Assembly: GCF_014640175.1 (NCBI RefSeq)
Contig: NZ_BMGL01000001.1
Span: 62,001 to 126,000, forward strand
Length of the DNA stretch: 64,000 nucleotides
Reading direction: 5' to 3'
Source of the DNA: Psychroflexus salis
GTDB taxonomy: Bacteria > Bacteroidota > Bacteroidia > Flavobacteriales > Flavobacteriaceae
Below are positions 8,255-16,978 of the stretch, one piece after another; the stretch's first letter is position 1, and each line of letters opens with the position of its first letter. The translations under genes and the position numbers were made by a program. A model generated the notes under the pieces. That model was not told the origin of the DNA and ran no database searches. It saw nothing but the letters and a program-made list of their open reading frames with translations.

Positions 8255-11065
8255 TTATTTGTCTGTTAAATCGTAACCTAAATCTTTTGCTTTTTTAATT
8301 CTAGGCAAACCTTGTTTCATCCAAACAGGTTGGGCTTCGTCTTTTAAAAAGTGATCAAAAAACTGCATCATTCTTATGGACAAATCTTGTTTGTTTTTCA
8401 TTTTCCGCAAATTGTGCGCTTCGTTGTTATACACCAATAACCAAGCAGGTTTTTGCAAACGCCTTAAACCCATAAAAAATTCGATTCCCTGGTAATAGGG
8501 TACAGCTCCGTCGGCATCATTATGCATAATTAAAACAGGGGTAGTTATTTCGGGAATACCAAATAAAGGAGAATTCTCTATGTATAAGTCTACATCTTCC
8601 CAAAGTGTTGTACCGATTCTACTTTGCGTGCGTTCGTATTGAAACTGTCTACTTAATCCTGAAGCCCAACGAATTCCGCCATAAGCAGAAGTCATATTAC
8701 TTACGGGTGCGCCACTTCCCGCAGCTGCAAATTTATCGGTTTTGGTAATAAGATGTGCTACTTGATAACCGCCCCAAGATTGACCCTGAATGGCAAGTTT
8801 ATCTGAGTCTACATAAGGTAATTTTTCCATAGCTTCCACTCCCGACAAAATACAATTTTCTGCACTTGCGCCGGGTTTTCCTTGTTGATAAACAATGTCA
8901 GGCACAAAAACCAAATAATCATTACTTACTAAATAACTCATATTTACAATCGATGCGCTGGGTTGTGGTGAAATATAGCGGTGTAAATTATCACTGCGTT
9001 TTTCATAAAAATAAGTAATCATGGGATATTTTTTGCTTTCATCGAAATTTTCGGGTTTATACAACAAGCCTTGCAATTTAGTTCCATCGTAAGCTTCCCA
9101 ATTTACCAATTCAACATTTCCCCATAAAAAATCCTGTTGTTGTGGATTTATATGGGTAATTTGTTCATGTTTTTGGTTTGAATTCAACACATAAACATCT
9201 GGATATTTTTTAAAATCTTGTTTTCTAAAAACGAGTTGTTCTGCTGCTTCTGCTTTTGCTAAACCGATTAATGAATGTGCATCTTTCTTCACCAACACAC
9301 GAATTTCTTTATTGTTTTTTAAACTGAATAAAGCTTCTTGTTTGGTATATTTTCCGAAAGAAGTTAAAAGCAATTCGTTTTGATAATAACTAGCTAAGTT
9401 AGGGTCTTCAGGATCTAATTGCAGTGTTCGAAGTTGCTCAAAATGAGCTCTTCCGTTCGTTAACTTTTCAGGCTGTTTATTACCTGATAAATCTAATTGC
9501 CAAACATCAAACTCATCGTAAACTAGGGCTTCATTATTTGCAGTAAAGCCACCAAAACCGTAAGCTCTAGGTGCACTTGGCGTATCGTTTTCTTCATCAA
9601 AAAAATTGATAGCTAAATCCTTTGTAAGACTCTTTTTTTCTTGACTCGCCAAGTTTACACTCCACCAATTTTTATCATCGGTATTATAATAGAGTGCAAA
9701 TTTTCCATCTGGTGACAAATAAGGTCTTTGTGCTAAAGCTTCAAGTACAATGGTTTTTTCTCCTGTTTCAGCATTTACAAGGTACCAATCGGTTAACCAA
9801 GGATAACTCCAAGAACGTTGTAAACGGTAAGCTTCATCGGTGTAGCCTAAGATCCATTTTTGTTGTTTGTCTTTATCAAAATAAATACCATCTAATTGCT
9901 TATCTTGAAGATGGACTAGTCGATTTTCAGCTAAATTATAATACGAAACAAAAGCTTCATTTTCTAGCTGTTTAGCTCTTGCTTTTTGCTCAGGCTGAAT
10001 GCGCTGATCTTTATACGTCCAAACATCTACTTCTGGTATTTCATCTTTTAGTAAAGTGGTATCTATTTTAAAATCGGGGATGGGTTTTGAATAAAAATAC
10101 AAACGCTCTTCATTTTCTGAAAAACTTGGCTTTTGATAGGTGCTCACCTGCCAATTTTCACGCAAATTAAAACCCGTTGTATCGGTTACTTGTGTGATTA
10201 ACTTTTGATTGAAATGCAATAACTCATACTGAAGTGAATCTTTTTCAGTAGAATCTTTTGCCGCGTAGAAAGCAAGATTTTCCCCTGTATTTGATGCACT
10301 TACCTTCTGATAACGGTAATACGAAGAATCGATTACTTCTTCTTTTAAATTAGAAATATCGTACTTAAAAATGCCTAAGGCTGCTTTTTTCTTGCCTTTT
10401 GTTTTGGTAAAATAAAAGTGGTTTGCACTTTTAGGTAGTTCAATTTCATCAACTTGAAAAACACTGTCTCTTTGTTGGGTTGATAGATTATAAACAATAG
10501 CATAATCTGCTTTTTCGTTGAGTGGTGTTTTTTCTTCTTCTTTCTTTTTTTTCTTCTTCCTTCTTTTTTTTAAAGTGTTCTCTTGCTTGGCTTTTTGCTT
10601 TTTGTCTTTATATTTTTCTATAACTACCCAAGCTTCAGCTTCTTCGGGAATGTGAAACTTTTTTACCGCTTCGATGCTATCGATCAATGTTTGTTTTTCT
10701 ACACTGAAAATTTTCAATTTAGGTTTGGTCTGCTTTTCTTTTTTTACTTCTCGCTTTTTTTGGTTGCGGATGCTATCGTAATGCGGTTGTTCTAAAAACA
10801 CAATAAACTTTTCGTCCTGTGTAATTTGTGCATCAGTTCCATTAAAAAATTGTTTCGAAAAGTTTTTAGTAAGCAAATCGATTTGTAAGTAGCCATTACT
10901 CCTTCCTGTAGTAGTTTTAACTTCATTCAGCAAAATGTTGCCTTTTGCGCTTATTTTGGTTTCTGAAATGCGTTTCCATAAATCGTAATCATCATGTGTA
11001 ATTGCTCTTTTTTCTTGTGAAAATGCAATAGAACATAGGCTAAAAAAGAAAAGGAAATACTTCAT
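8255..11065 (-). CDS. Prolyl oligopeptidase family S9 serine peptidase, secreted
   Basis: This 936-residue exported peptidase has a signal peptide (residues 1-16) and a long N-terminal beta-propeller-like region. A C-terminal alpha/beta hydrolase domain starts near residue 670. The catalytic triad can be placed as S763 in GQSWGGYQ, D852 in NDADGAVPY and H884 in NEAHNL. These are the S9 hallmarks, close to the dipeptidyl/acylaminoacyl peptidase group. It probably degrades peptides in the periplasm. Unusual for the family is a Lys/Glu-rich insertion around residues 160-180 (KKRRKKKKKKEEEK), encoded by a polypurine tract at about 10530-10580. Upstream lies the NTF2-like gene, two bases away. The specific substrate is not deducible. 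Confidence 0.92.
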   Translation of the reverse strand: MKYFLFFFSLCSIAFSQEKRAITHDDYDLWKRISETKISAKGNILLNEVKTTTGRSNGYLQIDLLTKNFSKQFFNGTDAQITQDEKFIVFLEQPHYDSIRNQKKREVKKEKQTKPKLKIFSVEKQTLIDSIEAVKKFHIPEEAEAWVVIEKYKDKKQKAKQENTLKKRRKKKKKKEEEKTPLNEKADYAIVYNLSTQQRDSVFQVDEIELPKSANHFYFTKTKGKKKAALGIFKYDISNLKEEVIDSSYYRYQKVSASNTGENLAFYAAKDSTEKDSLQYELLHFNQKLITQVTDTTGFNLRENWQVSTYQKPSFSENEERLYFYSKPIPDFKIDTTLLKDEIPEVDVWTYKDQRIQPEQKARAKQLENEAFVSYYNLAENRLVHLQDKQLDGIYFDKDKQQKWILGYTDEAYRLQRSWSYPWLTDWYLVNAETGEKTIVLEALAQRPYLSPDGKFALYYNTDDKNWWSVNLASQEKKSLTKDLAINFFDEENDTPSAPRAYGFGGFTANNEALVYDEFDVWQLDLSGNKQPEKLTNGRAHFEQLRTLQLDPEDPNLASYYQNELLLTSFGKYTKQEALFSLKNNKEIRVLVKKDAHSLIGLAKAEAAEQLVFRKQDFKKYPDVYVLNSNQKHEQITHINPQQQDFLWGNVELVNWEAYDGTKLQGLLYKPENFDESKKYPMITYFYEKRSDNLHRYISPQPSASIVNMSYLVSNDYLVFVPDIVYQQGKPGASAENCILSGVEAMEKLPYVDSDKLAIQGQSWGGYQVAHLITKTDKFAAAGSGAPVSNMTSAYGGIRWASGLSRQFQYERTQSRIGTTLWEDVDLYIENSPLFGIPEITTPVLIMHNDADGAVPYYQGIEFFMGLRRLQKPAWLLVYNNEAHNLRKMKNKQDLSIRMMQFFDHFLKDEAQPVWMKQGLPRIKKAKDLGYDLTDK

Positions 11066-11067
11066 AA

Positions 11068-11559
11068 TTAATGATCTAATAATTCGGTTAAGCTTAATTG
11101 GTCTGCCTTATTTTTTAATTTTGCTACTTCTTTAGCTAATTCATTCGGGACAATTAGCGATAGTACGTAATGCTGAATTTTCCACTGGTTATTTTCAAGA
11201 ATTAAAACACCAGAACCTCGGCAAACGCCAAGATGATTCGAGTTTAAAACTTCATCGAACCAAGCTGTTTTTCCATCAGAGCTAATTTCGATATTACGTT
11301 GAACGGGAATAAACTCCCAAGCGGGAGCACTATTAAAATGGGTTTTTGCAAAGGTTTTAAAATCGTTTACCGACCAGCGTTCACTGGCATCGGTCCCCAC
11401 AAAATAGGCATCTTCTGTAAAGTGTGAAAAATAAGATTCGAAGTTGGCAGCTGCAGCAGCTTCATGCCATTGATTTAGCTGTTGGTCTACATTCTGTTGC
11501 GCCACAGCAAAACTAAGTTGCAAAAGAAAAAAAAGACTAGCCATATATTTTAAGCTCAT
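11068..11559 (-). CDS. Secreted NTF2-like/SnoaL-fold protein
   Basis: This 163-residue protein has a signal peptide (residues 1-20, ending SFAVAQ). The mature part has the NTF2-like cone-fold pattern: an N-terminal helix LNQWHEAAAAANFESYFSHF, the segment TEDAYFVGTDASERWSVNDF, and late strands (GVLILENNQWKIQHYVLSL). Flavobacterial proteins with this FVGTDASERW-type segment are annotated as nuclear transport factor 2 family or DUF4440-like. The fold is used for small-molecule binding or scaffolding, and no catalytic residues can be assigned. It starts with a one-base overlap of the upstream lipoprotein stop and leads into the S9 peptidase, so the three genes form an operon. Confidence 0.8.
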   Translation of the reverse strand: MSLKYMASLFFLLQLSFAVAQQNVDQQLNQWHEAAAAANFESYFSHFTEDAYFVGTDASERWSVNDFKTFAKTHFNSAPAWEFIPVQRNIEISSDGKTAWFDEVLNSNHLGVCRGSGVLILENNQWKIQHYVLSLIVPNELAKEVAKLKNKADQLSLTELLDH

Positions 11560-12089
11560 TATAAATTTAGATTAGGCATTTCGATAAATGCTTCATTTAA
11601 TTGAATATTCAAATTGTAAAAATCCACTGGAACTTCGTTGGCTGTTTTAAACAACTTATCGTAATCTATGTGTTGTTTTTTAGCTAATTGATTTAAAACA
11701 CTCACTTTGGTATGCAATACTTTAATCCGAGACTCAATGGGTTTAATCCTAAACGCTTTAGGCACCGTCTTCAATAAAGAATCGCTCACTCTTAAAATAC
11801 TCGGTGCATTTGTAATTACATCGTTTAAACTGTAAGCTTTCATTCGTTTTATTTCGCTTTCCATGGCTACGTAAATCATCCATTTTTCAACTACTGCTTC
11901 AGCTTTAAGGCTTAGTTTTATTTCTTGTTCAGGATATTTTATGTTTCGACTTAAAACACTGTCTTGCTTTCGAGTTAAACTATTTTGCTGATTTTCATTT
12001 TCTGTTGTTTTAGTGTCTTCACAAGCTAATAACAGACTGAGCATGAACATGAAAAGAAAATATATTTGAAATTTAGCAAACAACTTCAT
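11559..12089 (-). CDS. Hypothetical lipoprotein
   Basis: This 176-residue protein has an N-terminal hydrophobic helix and a lipobox LLLACEDTK (Cys near residue 23), then an Asn/Gln/Thr-rich linker and a largely helical body. I do not recognise the family, and no catalytic motif is visible. It is the first gene of the minus-strand run toward the S9 peptidase and overlaps the NTF2-like gene by one base (TAATG). The shared export signals of these three products suggest a cell-envelope role. No convincing promoter box is visible in the 150 bases between it and the divergent threonine dehydrogenase gene. Confidence 0.7.
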   Translation of the reverse strand: MKLFAKFQIYFLFMFMLSLLLACEDTKTTENENQQNSLTRKQDSVLSRNIKYPEQEIKLSLKAEAVVEKWMIYVAMESEIKRMKAYSLNDVITNAPSILRVSDSLLKTVPKAFRIKPIESRIKVLHTKVSVLNQLAKKQHIDYDKLFKTANEVPVDFYNLNIQLNEAFIEMPNLNL

Positions 12090-12215
12090 GGAATAGGAAT
12101 TTTAGGCTAATTTAAAACATTCTAAAAACTTACATCACAAAACATTCAAAATTAAGTATTAAACATATTTTAGGCGGAATTTTAAGAATTTATCATTAAT
12201 AAGTCCTATTATCTG

Positions 12216-12223
12216 TATTTTTG
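12216..12223 (+). promoter_or_regulatory. Bacteroidota -7 box for threonine dehydrogenase gene
   Basis: The sequence TATTTTTG matches TAnnTTTG and lies 16 bases upstream of the ATG at 12240. No clear -33 element is seen. Confidence 0.45.
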
Positions 12224-12239
12224 TAGAAAATAAAAATTA

Positions 12240-13196
12240 ATGAAGCCAAGGATTTTAATAATAGGTGCTTGTGGTCAAATAGGAAGTGAACTTACTTTAG
12301 CACTTCGAGAAAAGCATGGTAATGATCATGTAATTGCGAGCGATATACGAGAAGGAAATCAAAGTTTTATAAACTCTGGTCCATTTGAAATACTCGATGC
12401 TACTAACTACGATGCTTTAGAAGATATCGTTTTACATTATGATGTAAATGAAATTTATTTGATGGCTGCAATGCTTAGTGGCACCGCAGAAAAGTTTCCA
12501 ATGAAAGCTTGGAACTTAAATATGAATACGCTTTTTAATGTGCTTCAATTAGCGAAAGACAAAAAAATAAATAAAGTATTTTGGCCTTCAAGTATAGCCG
12601 TATTTGGGCCCACTACTCCGAAAGAACATACACCACAACAAACCATAATGGAACCTTCTACAGTTTATGGCATTAGCAAGCAAACAGGAGAACGTTGGTG
12701 CGATTATTACCACAAACGCTATGGTGTAGATGTAAGAAGTATTCGGTATCCAGGATTAATAAGCTACAAAACACCGCCAGGTGGTGGCACTACAGATTAT
12801 GCTATCGAGATTTTTCATGAAGCTATTCGTGAAAAAAAATATACTTCTTTTTTAAGTGAGAACACTGCTCTGCCAATGATGTACATGGAAGATGCTATTC
12901 GAGCAACAATAGCAATTATGGAAGCACCAAATACAAATATTAAAATTCGATCTTCGTATAATTTAGGTGGAATTAGTTTTACACCTAAAGAAATTGCCGC
13001 AGAAATACAAAAGCATATTCCAGAGTTTAGCATTAATTATAATACTGACTTTAGACAAGCAATTGCTGACTCTTGGCCTTGTAGCATTAATGATGAAAAT
13101 GCTTTTTTAGATTGGAATTGGAAGCATCAATTTGAATTGAAAGACATTGTAAAATCTATGCTTAATGGCATAAACAAGTTGAGTACAACTGATTAA
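12240..13196 (+). CDS. tdh: SDR-type L-threonine 3-dehydrogenase
   Basis: This 318-residue protein is an extended short-chain dehydrogenase of the UDP-galactose-epimerase fold. The NAD-binding GxxGxxG is at G9-G15 (GACGQIG), followed by ASDIR, and the catalytic Y143-xxx-K147 is in STVYGISKQ. A conserved RYPGLISYKTPPGGGTTDYA segment follows. This length and these segments match the short-chain-type threonine dehydrogenases of flavobacteria, which oxidise L-threonine to 2-amino-3-ketobutyrate; that product is then cleaved to glycine and acetyl-CoA. The zinc-dependent type is unrelated. The gene appears monocistronic, as no 2-amino-3-ketobutyrate ligase gene is adjacent. Confidence 0.9.
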   Translation: MKPRILIIGACGQIGSELTLALREKHGNDHVIASDIREGNQSFINSGPFEILDATNYDALEDIVLHYDVNEIYLMAAMLSGTAEKFPMKAWNLNMNTLFNVLQLAKDKKINKVFWPSSIAVFGPTTPKEHTPQQTIMEPSTVYGISKQTGERWCDYYHKRYGVDVRSIRYPGLISYKTPPGGGTTDYAIEIFHEAIREKKYTSFLSENTALPMMYMEDAIRATIAIMEAPNTNIKIRSSYNLGGISFTPKEIAAEIQKHIPEFSINYNTDFRQAIADSWPCSINDENAFLDWNWKHQFELKDIVKSMLNGINKLSTTD

Positions 13197-13256
13197 TATC
13201 ATTGTTTTAAATTCATGTTTTTTGAATATTTGTGTTGAAAACAAATACCTAAGACC

Positions 13257-13676
13257 ATGAAACCAAGCGTTCCCGTATCGAAAATAATGACCAAAAATTT
13301 AGTAAAGTTAAATGTAAAAGACACACTTACTAAAGCAGAATCCTTATTTAAAAAGCATAAAATAAGACATATTCCTGTTGTTGAAGGAAGTAAAATTATC
13401 GGCATGTTAAGTTATACCGATTTACTCAGGATTTCGTTTGCTGATGCTACTAACGATGATGGCAACGAAGTAGAAACCACTATTTACGATATGTTTTCTT
13501 TAGAACAAGTAATGACTAGTCAAATAATATCTTTACAAATTAATAATCATGTAAAAGATGCTGCAGAAATTTTTACTAAAGCAGAATTTCATGCCCTACC
13601 TGTATTAGATGAAGATAAACTAGTAGGTATTGTAACAACTACAGATGTAATTAAGTACATGTTGAAGCATTACTAG
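13257..13676 (+). CDS. Two-CBS-domain protein
   Basis: This 139-residue protein consists almost entirely of a CBS pair: VSKIMTKNLVKLNVKDTLTKAESLFKKH with IRHIPVVEGSKIIGMLSYTD, and later EQVMTSQIISLQ with FHALPVLDEDKLVGIVTTTDVIKYML. Such stand-alone CBS pairs bind adenine nucleotides and sense energy state; the partner is unknown. It has no signal peptide and should be cytoplasmic. It sits alone between the threonine dehydrogenase gene and a convergent protease gene, and ends at a strong bidirectional terminator at 13781-13816. Confidence 0.9.
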   Translation: MKPSVPVSKIMTKNLVKLNVKDTLTKAESLFKKHKIRHIPVVEGSKIIGMLSYTDLLRISFADATNDDGNEVETTIYDMFSLEQVMTSQIISLQINNHVKDAAEIFTKAEFHALPVLDEDKLVGIVTTTDVIKYMLKHY

Positions 13677-13780
13677 TAGTTTGAATTACTTTTTTTATCT
13701 CTCTAATACCAAGGGATTCTTAATATTCATATCGATATTATACATCCAAATTAGTACTATAAATATATATTTCTATAAAA

Positions 13781-13816
13781 CAAAGAAAGCCCAGCAATAT
13801 TGCAAGGCTTTCTTTG
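13781..13816. terminator. Bidirectional hairpin terminator
   Basis: An 11-base perfect inverted repeat (CAAAGAAAGCC and GGCTTTCTTTG, 14-base loop) lies between the convergent CBS and protease genes. It can serve both strands because A- and T-rich tracts flank the GC core. Confidence 0.8.
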
Positions 13817-13843
13817 TTAAATAACACAAAATTGGTTGGTTGT

Positions 13844-16114
13844 TTAATGTACAATTAATTTTTGGGTAGTAGTTACTTTTGTTTCTGCATCGGTTAATTT
13901 TACTAAATAAATACCCGCATTTACTTGATTTAAATTGATAGTTGTTTCGTTTAAACCAGCGGTTCCTTTTGTAATTAACTTTCCTGTTATATTAAAAACT
14001 CTGAAATCTATTTGATTTGCTGATGTGTTTGAAATATAAACAGTCCCATTAGTTGGATTAGGGTATAATTTCACACTGTTATTCAGTTCAAAAGTATCCT
14101 GACTTAGTGTAATAAAATTATTAAAGTTTACCGATTCTGAAGATTCAAAATCACCTCCACTTATAATAACCTCACCCGTATTGGTTTCTAAGCTGTAGCT
14201 ACCATTTCCAAATCCACAACAAATACCATCTCCAAATTCATCAAAAATGGTAAAGGTGTAACAGTCATCATTATTTAGGTTAATAGTTTGATTAAATGGA
14301 TTATCACCACTACCATATGGACCACCACTTTGAACTACTGCACCAGAAGAGTTGGTTACTTCCCAAGTAGTTTCACCCGGATAATTATCAAAGTTAATGC
14401 TAAGCTCTATGTCATTTCCAACCGATTCTGCTACTTCAAAACTAGTAATAGACTGGTTGTTATTTAGGTTTTCGTCGCCTGCTAAATCTACATCAACTGT
14501 AAATTCATTCTCTTCAACTTGTAGGCTATATTCAGGCACGATTAAAATTTCTATTTCACCTGGCAAAAGTGTTCCACTCCAGTTAATTGTTATTGGAGCG
14601 TCGTTGTTAAAAGCATAATCTACATTTAATGCAGTAATGCTGTTGTTACCTGCATTAATTAACACAATTTCTGGGCTAACACTATCAGCACATACTTCAT
14701 CTAATCCATTAACGCTAACTGAAACATCGGTATCAAGTAATTCCATTGCTGGAAAAGAATCTAAAGTAGTTTGTCCTGTGTTATTAGGGTCTAGCCAGTT
14801 ACTTAATCGTGAGCTATTGGTAGTTCCAAAATTCCAAGAAGTTGCAAAGCGACCGTAAAAATCTGATTGACCATTGTTGGATGTGCCTGAACAAGCAGCA
14901 CCTCCACCAGCTAATTGCCCAATAATTCTTCCATTTTGGTCGAATAATGCAGAACCTGACGAACCTGGTTCGGTAACTCCATCTTCCCAATTATTAACCA
15001 GCCACATTTGCATTGACGGATCTCCATTAAAACCGATTACTCCTTGCGTTGCGCCATCATTATCGCGACAAATTTTCATAATATCTCCACTCGGGTGATG
15101 AATCCCTACTTCAAAATCTGGGTTAGTATTACTTCGATCCCAACCAGCCCAAACTAAATCCCAAGCATCTGGTAAATTAGGTGTAATTTCTAGTAAAGCC
15201 ATATCAGACTTTGTATTGCTAGCTCTTAATATGGCTCCACTTGCTGTCTGATTAAAGGTTCCATTTTGAGAATTATTAAAAGATGCGCAAACAGGATTTG
15301 GACTCGTCCAATTAAAACGGAAAGCCCAGCTTCCAACACCGCCACCCAAACAATGATTTGCTGTTAAAAAGTATTGAGCTCCGTTATTAGCAGTATTGTT
15401 TATTAAAGTACCTGTACAAAAACCACTTCCTCCAACTACCGTCATAGCAACTGATTTTTTTAGATGGTTTTTTAAATCTTCATAATCATCGCCAATAGGA
15501 CAATCTACATCTAAATTACAATCTCCAGAATCGTTTATTGCTTTTTGAATACTTTCATTTTCTGTATACGAACGGTAACCATGTACTACTTGACTAATGT
15601 TTAAATCGCCCTGTCCTAGGTGTGCTTTTGGCTCTAAATATTCTATGGTAACTTCTTCACCTTCAACTAACCAAGAACCAAAAACTTTTTCATCGGTATT
15701 TTGGGTATGTGTATAAGCACCCAATAAATCGGTTCTTTCTTTGTTATAAAAATAAAGCTTTCCTCCTTGTGGGATATAAAACTTATCGAAAATGAAATTT
15801 AATGTTTTTGCTCCTTCAGATTTAAAACTAATTAACCAAATTCGGTCTCCACTGGGTAAGGTTTCCCACACTCCTGCATTATCTAAACCGTAACTTACAG
15901 AATGTTCATAACCAAATCGCCATGGAATATCATCGCGTTGATCATTTATTTCATCTTCATTTTGCAATTTTTTTAAATCAAATTCAGGAAGTTGTATAGG
16001 GTTTACACCTTCAACACCAAGCTTCCAACTTATTGGTTTTCCTTCATTTGTAACCTGCGCCCAAGAAAAAGTAACTGTAAGCGCAAAAATTATGGTAAAT
16101 AAATTTTTATACAT
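13844..16114 (-). CDS. T9SS-exported trypsin-like serine protease
   Basis: Starting at the ATG at 16114 gives a clean signal peptide (MYKNLFTIIFALTVTFSWAQ). The upstream in-frame extension lacks that character, so I reject the earlier start. After a pro-region, the S1-type catalytic domain shows GSGFCTGTLINN, the His in LTANHCLGG, the Asp in KSDMALLEI and the Ser in PGSSGSALFDQ. This is similar to lysyl endopeptidase-like enzymes. Beta-sandwich domains follow, including a GDGICCGFGNGSYSL segment. The end is a classic T9SS type A sorting domain (LYPNPTNGTVYISN through TQKLIVH). The protein should cross the outer membrane and be attached or released there. Cleavage specificity cannot be read with certainty. 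Confidence 0.92.
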   Translation of the reverse strand: MYKNLFTIIFALTVTFSWAQVTNEGKPISWKLGVEGVNPIQLPEFDLKKLQNEDEINDQRDDIPWRFGYEHSVSYGLDNAGVWETLPSGDRIWLISFKSEGAKTLNFIFDKFYIPQGGKLYFYNKERTDLLGAYTHTQNTDEKVFGSWLVEGEEVTIEYLEPKAHLGQGDLNISQVVHGYRSYTENESIQKAINDSGDCNLDVDCPIGDDYEDLKNHLKKSVAMTVVGGSGFCTGTLINNTANNGAQYFLTANHCLGGGVGSWAFRFNWTSPNPVCASFNNSQNGTFNQTASGAILRASNTKSDMALLEITPNLPDAWDLVWAGWDRSNTNPDFEVGIHHPSGDIMKICRDNDGATQGVIGFNGDPSMQMWLVNNWEDGVTEPGSSGSALFDQNGRIIGQLAGGGAACSGTSNNGQSDFYGRFATSWNFGTTNSSRLSNWLDPNNTGQTTLDSFPAMELLDTDVSVSVNGLDEVCADSVSPEIVLINAGNNSITALNVDYAFNNDAPITINWSGTLLPGEIEILIVPEYSLQVEENEFTVDVDLAGDENLNNNQSITSFEVAESVGNDIELSINFDNYPGETTWEVTNSSGAVVQSGGPYGSGDNPFNQTINLNNDDCYTFTIFDEFGDGICCGFGNGSYSLETNTGEVIISGGDFESSESVNFNNFITLSQDTFELNNSVKLYPNPTNGTVYISNTSANQIDFRVFNITGKLITKGTAGLNETTINLNQVNAGIYLVKLTDAETKVTTTQKLIVH

Positions 16115-16276
16115 GTTATATTTTTTTTTGCAATCTAATCTAATGATTTCAAAAAACGAAATCAGTTTAGATTTTAACATTAACAAATCTGTATTTACAA
16201 AAGATTAACAGTTTAAATTTATTAAAAGCTTGTAACAAAAACACTTCCGAACAGTCTTATAAATAAAGTTATCTTT

Positions 16277-16978
16277 ATGATTGATATTAAAGACTTACAC
16301 AAATCCTACAAAATAGGCAAAAACTCCTTACATGTACTAAAGGGAATTAATTTTAACGTAAAAGAAGGAGAATTAGTTTCAATCATGGGTTCATCAGGTT
16401 CTGGAAAATCTACACTTCTTAATATTTTAGGCATTTTAGATGAAGCTGATTCCGGAAGTTATCACTTAGATGGTGTTCCGATCAAAAATTTAAATGAACG
16501 CATAGCGGCAAATTACAGAAATAAATTTTTAGGTTTTATTTTTCAATCTTTTAACTTAATCAATTACAAGTCGGCTTTAGATAATGTTGCTTTACCTTTA
16601 TATTACCAAGGTATTTCTAGAGGCGAACGCAATGATAGAGCCATGAGTTATCTTGAAAAAGTTGGCTTAGCAGAATGGGCAGAACATAAACCCAACGAAC
16701 TTTCGGGTGGACAAAAACAACGTGTTGCTATAGCTAGAGCTCTAGCTAGCCATCCAAAAGTATTACTTGCAGACGAATTAACAGGAGCATTAGATACAAA
16801 AACTTCTTACGAAATAATGGATTTAATTCAGCAAATTAATGACGAAGGCAAAACCATATTAGTTGTAACTCACGAAGAAGATATAGCACAAATGACAAAA
16901 CGTATTGTACATTTAAAAGATGGTGTCATAATTAAAGACGAAAAAGTAGAACAAGTAAGAGCGCTTGAGCATGTTTAG
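16277..16978 (+). CDS. ABC transporter ATP-binding protein (MacB/LolD type)
   Basis: This 233-residue ATPase has Walker A GSSGSGKST (38-46), Q-loop FQSFNLINY, signature LSGGQKQRVAIARAL, a Walker B region and H-loop VVTHEEDI. The Walker B/D-loop stretch reads LLADELTGALD, where the common form is ADEPTGALD; the catalytic Glu is retained. The length and the following two FtsX-like permeases, adaptor and TolC genes indicate a tripartite MacAB-TolC-like machine that exports from the periplasm or inner membrane outward. The gene overlaps the next ATG by 8 bases, so translation is coupled. The exported substrate (peptide, lipid or drug) cannot be told. Confidence 0.95.
   Translation: MIDIKDLHKSYKIGKNSLHVLKGINFNVKEGELVSIMGSSGSGKSTLLNILGILDEADSGSYHLDGVPIKNLNERIAANYRNKFLGFIFQSFNLINYKSALDNVALPLYYQGISRGERNDRAMSYLEKVGLAEWAEHKPNELSGGQKQRVAIARALASHPKVLLADELTGALDTKTSYEIMDLIQQINDEGKTILVVTHEEDIAQMTKRIVHLKDGVIIKDEKVEQVRALEHV

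Noticed and set aside
10583-10795. Plus-strand frame opposite the S9 peptidase
   Set aside because: It is the complement of the polypurine tract (Phe-rich translation) and has no independent support.
16115-16186. Upstream extension of the T9SS protease start
   Set aside because: The extension would put 24 residues before a perfect signal peptide; the ATG at 16114 gives the normal exported form.
16269-16276. TATCTTTA as the promoter of the ABC exporter operon
   Set aside because: It directly abuts the ATG, so transcription would start inside the gene; the real promoter must be further upstream and I could not identify it.
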